A stretch of DNA of 64,000 nucleotides from NCBI GenBank assembly GCA_018241695.1, contig JAFEDH010000030.1:95659-159658 (forward strand). Reading direction: 5' to 3'. This document shows, in pieces, positions 59,222 through 64,000 of this stretch. Every line of letters starts with the position of its first letter. Position 1 is the first letter of the stretch. The position numbers and the translations under genes are program-made. The notes beneath the pieces were generated by a model. That model did no database searches. It was not told the DNA's origin and saw only the letters and a list, made by a program, of their open reading frames with translations. Source of the DNA: Pseudomonadota bacterium. Lineage in GTDB: Bacteria > Pseudomonadota > Gammaproteobacteria > Burkholderiales > Rhodocyclaceae.

Positions 59222-61831
59222 TCAGACGCTGACGGTGTTGGCCACTTCGCTGAATTCCTCGATCTGGTCGAAGTTCATGTAGCGGTACACGTCGTCGGCC
59301 TTGGCATTCACGGCCTTGACCTGTTCGCGGTACTCGTCCGGGGTGGGCAGCTTGCCCATCAGGGCGGCCACGGCGGAGAGTTCTGCGGAGGCAAGGTACA
59401 CGCGGGTGTCGATGCCCAGCCGGTTGGGGAAGTTGCGGGTGGAGGTGGACACGGCGGTGCTGCCCTTGCGGATCTGGGCCTGGTTGCCCATGCACAGGGA
59501 ACAGCCCGGCATTTCCATGCGTGCACCGGATTTGCCGAGTACCGAGTAGTAGCCTTCCTCATTGAGGATCATGGCGTCCATCTTGGTGGGCGGGGCGATC
59601 CAGAGACGGGTGGGGATGTCGGACCTGCCGTCCAGCACCTTGCCCGCGGCGCGGAAGTGGCCGATGTTGGTCATGCAGGAGCCAATAAAAACCTCGTCGA
59701 TCTTGTCGCCCTGCACTTCCGACAGGGGCTTGATGTCGTCCGGGTCGTTGGGGCAGGCGAGCAGGGGTTCAGTGACATCGGCCAGATCGATCTCGATCAC
59801 CGCGGCGTACTCGGCGTCAGCGTCGGGCTGGAGCAGGGTGCCGTTGGCGATCCACTCTTCCATGGCCTTGATGCGGCGGCCTAGGGTGCGGGCGTCGGCG
59901 TAGCCCTCGGCGATCATCCACTTCATCAGGGTGATGTTGGAGCGCAGGTATTCGACGATGGGTTCCTTGTTCAGACGCACGGCGCAGCCGGCGGCGGAGC
60001 GCTCGGCGGAGGCGTCGGTGAGTTCGAAGGCCTGTTCCACCTTGAGATCGGGCAGCCCTTCGATCTCGAGGATGCGTCCGGAGAAGACATTCTTCTTGCC
60101 CTGCTTGGCCACGGTGAGCAGGCCCTGCTTGATGGCGTAGTAGGGGATGGCGTTGACCAGATCACGCAGAGTGATGCCGCGCTTTCCGGCTTCTGCCAGT
60201 GAACCCTTGAAGCGCACCAGTACGGATTCAGGCATGTCCAGGGGCATCACGCCGGTGGCTGCGGCGAAGGCGACGAGGCCGGAACCGGCAGGGAAGGAGA
60301 TGCCGATGGGGAAACGGGTATGGCTGTCGCCGCCGGTGCCGACGGTGTCGGGCAGCAGGAAACGATTGAGCCAGGAATGGATCACGCCGTCGCCGGGACG
60401 CAGGGAAACACCGCCGCGGGCGGTGATGAAGCTGGGCAGGGTGCGATGGGTCTTGACGTCCACCAGCTTGGGATAGGCGGCCGTGTGACAGAAGGACTGC
60501 ATCACCAGATCAGCGGAGAAGCCGAGGCAGGCCAGATCCTTGAGCTCGTCACGGGTCATGGGGCCGGTGGTGTCCTGGGAGCCGACAGAAGTCATGCGCG
60601 GTTCGCAGTAGGTGCCCGGGCGGATGCCCTTGCCCTCCGGAAGGCCGCAGGCACGACCGACCATTTTTTGCGCAAGGGTGAACCCCTTGCCCGAATCCCT
60701 GGGCGACTGGGGCAGGCGGAAAAGGGTGGAGGCGGGCAGGCCCAGGGCTTCGCGGGCCTTGGTGGTGAGGCCACGGCCGATGATCAGGTTGATGCGGCCG
60801 CCGGCGCGCACTTCGTCCAGCAGTACGGCGGTCTTGAGGGCGGCCTGGGCGATCTGGGCACCGTTCTTGAAAGCGGTGACGGTGGCGTTGGCGTGGTCCA
60901 CCCTGAGCTCGATCTCGTCGCCCATGTTCATCTGGGAGACATCGATTTCCACGGGCAGGGCGCCGGCATCTTCCTGGGTGTTGAAGAAGATGGGGGCGAT
61001 CTTGCCGCCGAGGCAGACGCCGCCGAAGCGCTTGTTGGGGACGAAGGGAATGTCTTCTCCGGTCCACCACAGCACGGAATTGGTGGCGGACTTGCGCGAG
61101 GAACCGGTGCCGACCACATCGCCGACGTAGGCCACCAGGTTGCCCTTTTTCTCCAGGTCGGCCAGCAGCTGGATGGGGCCGCGCTCGCCGGGTTTCTCGG
61201 GGGTGATGCCCTCGCGCGGATTCTTCAGCATGGCCAGGGCGTGGAGCGGAATATCGGGCCGTGACCAGGCGTCGGGGGCGGGTGAGAGATCGTCGGTGTT
61301 GGTCTCGCCACTGACCTTAAAGATGGTGATTTTCATGGTGGCGGGTACGTCGGGACGGCTGGTGAACCACTCGGCATCGGCCCAGGACTGGAGCACGCCC
61401 CTGGCGCTGGCATTGCCCTTGTCGGCCAGCTCCTTGACGTCGTGGAAATAATCGAACATCAGCAGGGTGAATTTCAGGGCTTTGGCGGCGGTGGCGCTGG
61501 TTTCGGCATCGGCCAGCAGTTCGATCAGAGGTTGTACGTTGTAGCCGCCCAGCATGGTGCCGAGCAGTTCGGTGGCCTTGACGCGGGAGATCAGGGGACA
61601 GGCTTGCTGACTCTTGGCCACGGCGGCGAGAAACTCGGCCTTGATCTTGGCGGCATCATCCACGCCGGCGGGAACGCGATGGGTGATGAGGTCCACCAGG
61701 AAGACTTCCTCGCCCCTGGGCGGGTTCTTCAGCAGGGCCACCAGTTCCTCGGTCTGCTGCTTGGACAGGGGCAGGGGCGGGATGCCCAGCGCGGCGCGCT
61801 CGGCGACATGCTGGCGATAGGCTTCAAGCAT
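59222..61831 (-). CDS. acnB: Aconitate hydratase B
   Basis: The product has 869 residues, typical for AcnB, with the domain order HEAT-like N-terminus, swivel domain, then catalytic domains. Cluster cysteines are seen in [14 protein letters not shown] and [30 protein letters not shown] is the substrate-side signature. It is the TCA-cycle aconitase and can act as an RNA-binding regulator when the cluster is lost. It is transcribed after mdh and the CitE-like gene; acnA lies 27 kb away in the same window. Confidence 0.97.
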   Translation of the reverse strand: MLEAYRQHVAERAALGIPPLPLSKQQTEELVALLKNPPRGEEVFLVDLITHRVPAGVDDAAKIKAEFLAAVAKSQQACPLISRVKATELLGTMLGGYNVQPLIELLADAETSATAAKALKFTLLMFDYFHDVKELADKGNASARGVLQSWADAEWFTSRPDVPATMKITIFKVSGETNTDDLSPAPDAWSRPDIPLHALAMLKNPREGITPEKPGERGPIQLLADLEKKGNLVAYVGDVVGTGSSRKSATNSVLWWTGEDIPFVPNKRFGGVCLGGKIAPIFFNTQEDAGALPVEIDVSQMNMGDEIELRVDHANATVTAFKNGAQIAQAALKTAVLLDEVRAGGRINLIIGRGLTTKAREALGLPASTLFRLPQSPRDSGKGFTLAQKMVGRACGLPEGKGIRPGTYCEPRMTSVGSQDTTGPMTRDELKDLACLGFSADLVMQSFCHTAAYPKLVDVKTHRTLPSFITARGGVSLRPGDGVIHSWLNRFLLPDTVGTGGDSHTRFPIGISFPAGSGLVAFAAATGVMPLDMPESVLVRFKGSLAEAGKRGITLRDLVNAIPYYAIKQGLLTVAKQGKKNVFSGRILEIEGLPDLKVEQAFELTDASAERSAAGCAVRLNKEPIVEYLRSNITLMKWMIAEGYADARTLGRRIKAMEEWIANGTLLQPDADAEYAAVIEIDLADVTEPLLACPNDPDDIKPLSEVQGDKIDEVFIGSCMTNIGHFRAAGKVLDGRSDIPTRLWIAPPTKMDAMILNEEGYYSVLGKSGARMEMPGCSLCMGNQAQIRKGSTAVSTSTRNFPNRLGIDTRVYLASAELSAVAALMGKLPTPDEYREQVKAVNAKADDVYRYMNFDQIEEFSEVANTVSV

Positions 61832-61855
61832 GGTGTTTCCTCTCGGATCGTAAGT

Positions 61856-62854
61856 TCAATTGAAAAAGCGGCTGAGGGCGTCGGGAGGCAACGCCATGCC
61901 GGTGACTTTGGCTCGCTGCAGCAGCTCCCAGTAATAGCGGTAGGAGGCGCGGTCGTGAAGCTTGCCGTTGTGCTGGATCGGCCCCCAGTGGGTGTTCTGG
62001 GCGGAGATCAGGATTGCGGTGGCTTCGCTCACTTCATCGAAGCCGGGACGCATGGCATCAACGATGGGCTGGATCTGGGAAGGGTGAATACTCCACATGC
62101 GCAGAAAGCCGAACTGCCGGCGGGCGCGATGAGCGTCCTGCCATACCACGTCGGTATCGCGCAGCTCGGTGGTGACGTTATGCGCCGGGACGATACCGGA
62201 GCCCAGTGCGGCGGCGGCGATCTCGCATTTGGCGCGGGCCACCAGCGGATGCTCGAACTGGCCCGGCGAGCGCATGGCATCACCAGGGATGGCGCCATGG
62301 TGGCCGCTGACGAAATCCATCAGGCCGAAGTCGATCGATTCCACATGGGGCTGGGAGGCGATATCCCAGACCTGGCGCAAGGCACCGTGGGTTTCAATCA
62401 GGACATGCACCGGGATTTTGCGCTCGATTCCGTGTTGCCGGCGCAATTCATCCAGAGCTTCGATCTGGGTGCGGACGTCGACGGCGGACTCGGGCTTGGG
62501 CAGCACGATGTAGGCGACCCGCTGGCCGGCGTGGCCGATGATGATCTCGAGATCCTGGCGCCAGTGGGGATGGGTGACATCATGAATGCGTGCGCCGAGG
62601 CGGCCAAAGTGGTTGGCACTCGCGTCATTGAGGACACTGGCGACCATTTCGGCATGGGCCTGCTCCTGGCCGGTGGGGGCGCCGTCCTCGCAGTCGCAGG
62701 TGATGTCGAAGATCGGCCCCAGTTCCAGCTGGAGCTGGAGGGCCTTGCGGATCAGCTTCTCGTTGCCGGCATAGTGTTCGCAGGCGGACAGGGCGGGGAA
62801 AGGCTTCTCGCCCTGGTAGAGCACATCGGCGGGATGGAGATGTCCCGATTGCAT
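61856..62854 (-). CDS. HpcH/HpaI aldolase / citrate lyase beta-like (CitE-type) protein
   Basis: The product has 332 residues and is a TIM-barrel lyase: FDITCDCEDGAPTGQEQAHAE with acidic metal ligands, VLIETHGALRQVWDIA with metal-binding Glu, and MWSIHPSQIQPIVDAM. Relatives cleave malyl-CoA, citramalyl-CoA or citryl-CoA. AAGGA lies 10 bases before the ATG at 62854. An ATG at 62884 overlaps the mdh stop as TGATG and is the alternative start. Between mdh and acnB it is probably linked to C4/C2 acyl-CoA metabolism (inference). Confidence 0.85.
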   Translation of the reverse strand: MQSGHLHPADVLYQGEKPFPALSACEHYAGNEKLIRKALQLQLELGPIFDITCDCEDGAPTGQEQAHAEMVASVLNDASANHFGRLGARIHDVTHPHWRQDLEIIIGHAGQRVAYIVLPKPESAVDVRTQIEALDELRRQHGIERKIPVHVLIETHGALRQVWDIASQPHVESIDFGLMDFVSGHHGAIPGDAMRSPGQFEHPLVARAKCEIAAAALGSGIVPAHNVTTELRDTDVVWQDAHRARRQFGFLRMWSIHPSQIQPIVDAMRPGFDEVSEATAILISAQNTHWGPIQHNGKLHDRASYRYYWELLQRAKVTGMALPPDALSRFFN

Positions 62855-62883
62855 GAGGGGTATTCCTTCCCGCCGCCGATCCA

Positions 62884-63873
62884 TCAGGACAGCATGCCCT
62901 TGACGCCTTCCTGCTCTTCCTGCAGTTCTTTCAGGGTGAAGTCCATTTTCTCGCGGGAGAAGGCGTCCACCTCCAGTCCCTTGACGCGTTCGTATTTGCC
63001 ATTGGCGCAGGTGACCGGTACACCGTACATGGTGCCGGCGGGAATGCCATAGGAACCATCAGAGGCGATGCCCATGGTGACCCACTTGCCGTTGGTGCCC
63101 AGGGCCCAGTCACGCATGTGGTCGATGGCGGCGTTGGCGGCCGAAGCGGCGGAGGAGAGGCCGCGGGCTTCGATGATGGCGGCGCCACGCTTGCCCACCT
63201 TGGGGATGTATTCGTTCTTGTACCAGGCTTCGTCGTTCACCACGCCGGGGGCGGCCTTGCCGCCGATGGTGGCGTAACGGATATCGGGATACATGGTGGG
63301 CGAGTGGTTGCCCCAGACGATCATTTTCTCGATGTCATTCACGGTGGAGCCGGTTTTAGCGGCCAGTTGGGAAAGGGCGCGGTTGTGATCCAGGCGCAGC
63401 ATGGCGGTGAAGTTCTCGGCGGGCAGGTCGGGAGCCGACTTCATGGCGATCCAGGCATTGGTATTGGCGGGGTTGCCGACCACCAGCACCTTGATCTTGC
63501 GGGAGGCTACCTTGTTCAGGGCCTTGCCCTGGGTGATGAAGATCTTGGCGTTCTCCAGCAGCAGATCCTTGCGCTCCATGCCCGGGCCGCGGGGGCGGGC
63601 GCCCACCAGCAGGGCATAGTCGGCATCCTTGAAGGCGACTTCGGGATCATCGGTACCGATCATGCCGGCCAGCAGGGGGAAGGCGCAGTCTTCCAGTTCC
63701 ATCATCACGCCCTTGAGTGCGGCCTGGGCCTTTTCCATAGGCAGTTCCAGCATTTGCAGGATGACGGGTTGATCCTTGCCGAGCATTTCGCCACTGGCGA
63801 TGCGGAACAACAGTGCGTAACCGATTTGTCCGGCTGCGCCGGTTACAGCGACACGAACGGGGGCTTTGGCCAT
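62884..63873 (-). CDS. mdh: Malate dehydrogenase
   Basis: The product has 329 residues with the dimeric MDH type: [21 protein letters not shown], the mobile-loop arginines in [26 protein letters not shown] and the catalytic His in [12 protein letters not shown]. It oxidises malate to oxaloacetate with NAD. TAGGAG precedes the ATG at 63873. First gene of the mdh / CitE-like / acnB operon. Confidence 0.97.
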   Translation of the reverse strand: MAKAPVRVAVTGAAGQIGYALLFRIASGEMLGKDQPVILQMLELPMEKAQAALKGVMMELEDCAFPLLAGMIGTDDPEVAFKDADYALLVGARPRGPGMERKDLLLENAKIFITQGKALNKVASRKIKVLVVGNPANTNAWIAMKSAPDLPAENFTAMLRLDHNRALSQLAAKTGSTVNDIEKMIVWGNHSPTMYPDIRYATIGGKAAPGVVNDEAWYKNEYIPKVGKRGAAIIEARGLSSAASAANAAIDHMRDWALGTNGKWVTMGIASDGSYGIPAGTMYGVPVTCANGKYERVKGLEVDAFSREKMDFTLKELQEEQEGVKGMLS

Positions 63874-63967
63874 TTGAATGACTCCTAGAAGCAGTTGGCG
63901 GAGAAGATTTCGCGAGCGGCAGGGCGCACGGGCCCGGCGGCAGGCGGAATAGGGAAAGCGTACGCGA

Positions 63968-63996
63968 GTGTAAAACGGCTTATTGCAGTGTGTCAA
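63968..63996 (-). promoter_or_regulatory. Sigma-70-type promoter of mdh
   Basis: On the minus strand a perfect TTGACA (63991-63996), 17-bp spacer and TTACAC (63968-63973). It predicts a start near 63960 and a leader of ~90 nt before mdh. Confidence 0.7.
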
Positions 63997-64000
63997 ATAC

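Noticed and set aside
61442..63052. Plus-strand open frame (536 codons) opposite acnB, the CitE-like gene and mdh
   Set aside because: Low-information Gly/Gln/His-rich translation antisense to three certain genes.

Overview
The window looks like chromosome of a GC-rich betaproteobacterium (inference). The evidence is the mdh / HpcH-type lyase / acnB block, lysC followed by tRNA-Ser(GCU), infA beside a cold-shock gene, rdgC, and the overall gene style. A metabolically versatile, oxygen-flexible degrader of polycyclic or terpenoid compounds, of the Rhodocyclales/Sterolibacterium type, would fit, but the species cannot be read from this stretch.

1-16.7 kb is a catabolic cluster. On the minus strand an upper unit (cytochrome P450, acyl-CoA dehydrogenase, three hot-dog/MaoC proteins, a TetR regulator) is followed by a lower unit (type I extradiol dioxygenase, a second acyl-CoA dehydrogenase, SDR, HMG-CoA-synthase-like/OB-fold fusion, thiolase). 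Related palindromes lie upstream of the first gene of each unit, so the TetR protein may control both. On the plus strand a TonB-dependent receptor, an NAD-epimerase and a class III CoA-transferase probably bring in and activate substrate. A PF10118-type hydrolase, an epoxide hydrolase and an AraC regulator follow.

16.9-36.6 kb is mostly backbone: urea transporter, two-RCK K+ channel with a small membrane partner, lysC, two tRNA-Ser genes, queD with a radical SAM protein, acnA, infA, csp, uup and a cation diffusion facilitator. It is interrupted at 21.2-24.4 kb by a decayed island beside tRNA-Ser(GCU). The island holds an integrase C-terminal scar, HigBA, ParDE, a GIY-YIG-like remnant and a 97-bp direct repeat that copies the tRNA 3' flank.

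36.6-38.8 kb is the 3' part of a giant phage/mobile-element 'polyvalent' protein (ADP-ribosyltransferase-like and zincin domains), wedged between the cation transporter and a respiratory operon.

38.9-46.6 kb is the most unusual region. An FNR/DNR-like box precedes a short membrane peptide, a CuA subunit II, a heme-copper subunit I that lacks the active-site tyrosine of oxygen reductases, and a SenC/SCO protein. Then come a cytochrome b-2x[4Fe-4S]-MvhD-like fusion, an unknown anchored protein, and a cytochrome b-[2Fe-2S]-FAD/NAD reductase fusion. I read it as a candidate sNOR-type nitric oxide reductase operon with its own, possibly undescribed, transmembrane electron-input modules.

46.6-54.7 kb is a second catabolic operon on the minus strand (3-hydroxyisobutyrate-dehydrogenase-like, ALDH, SDR, P450, [2Fe-2S] ferredoxin, SDR, LLM flavoprotein, CMD-family protein) behind a LuxR-type regulator. 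54.8-59.0 kb has rdgC and a small accessory set (Rrf2 regulator, cupin, epimerase, TlpA-like protein). 59.2-64 kb is acnB, a CitE-like lyase and mdh behind a strong sigma-70-type promoter.
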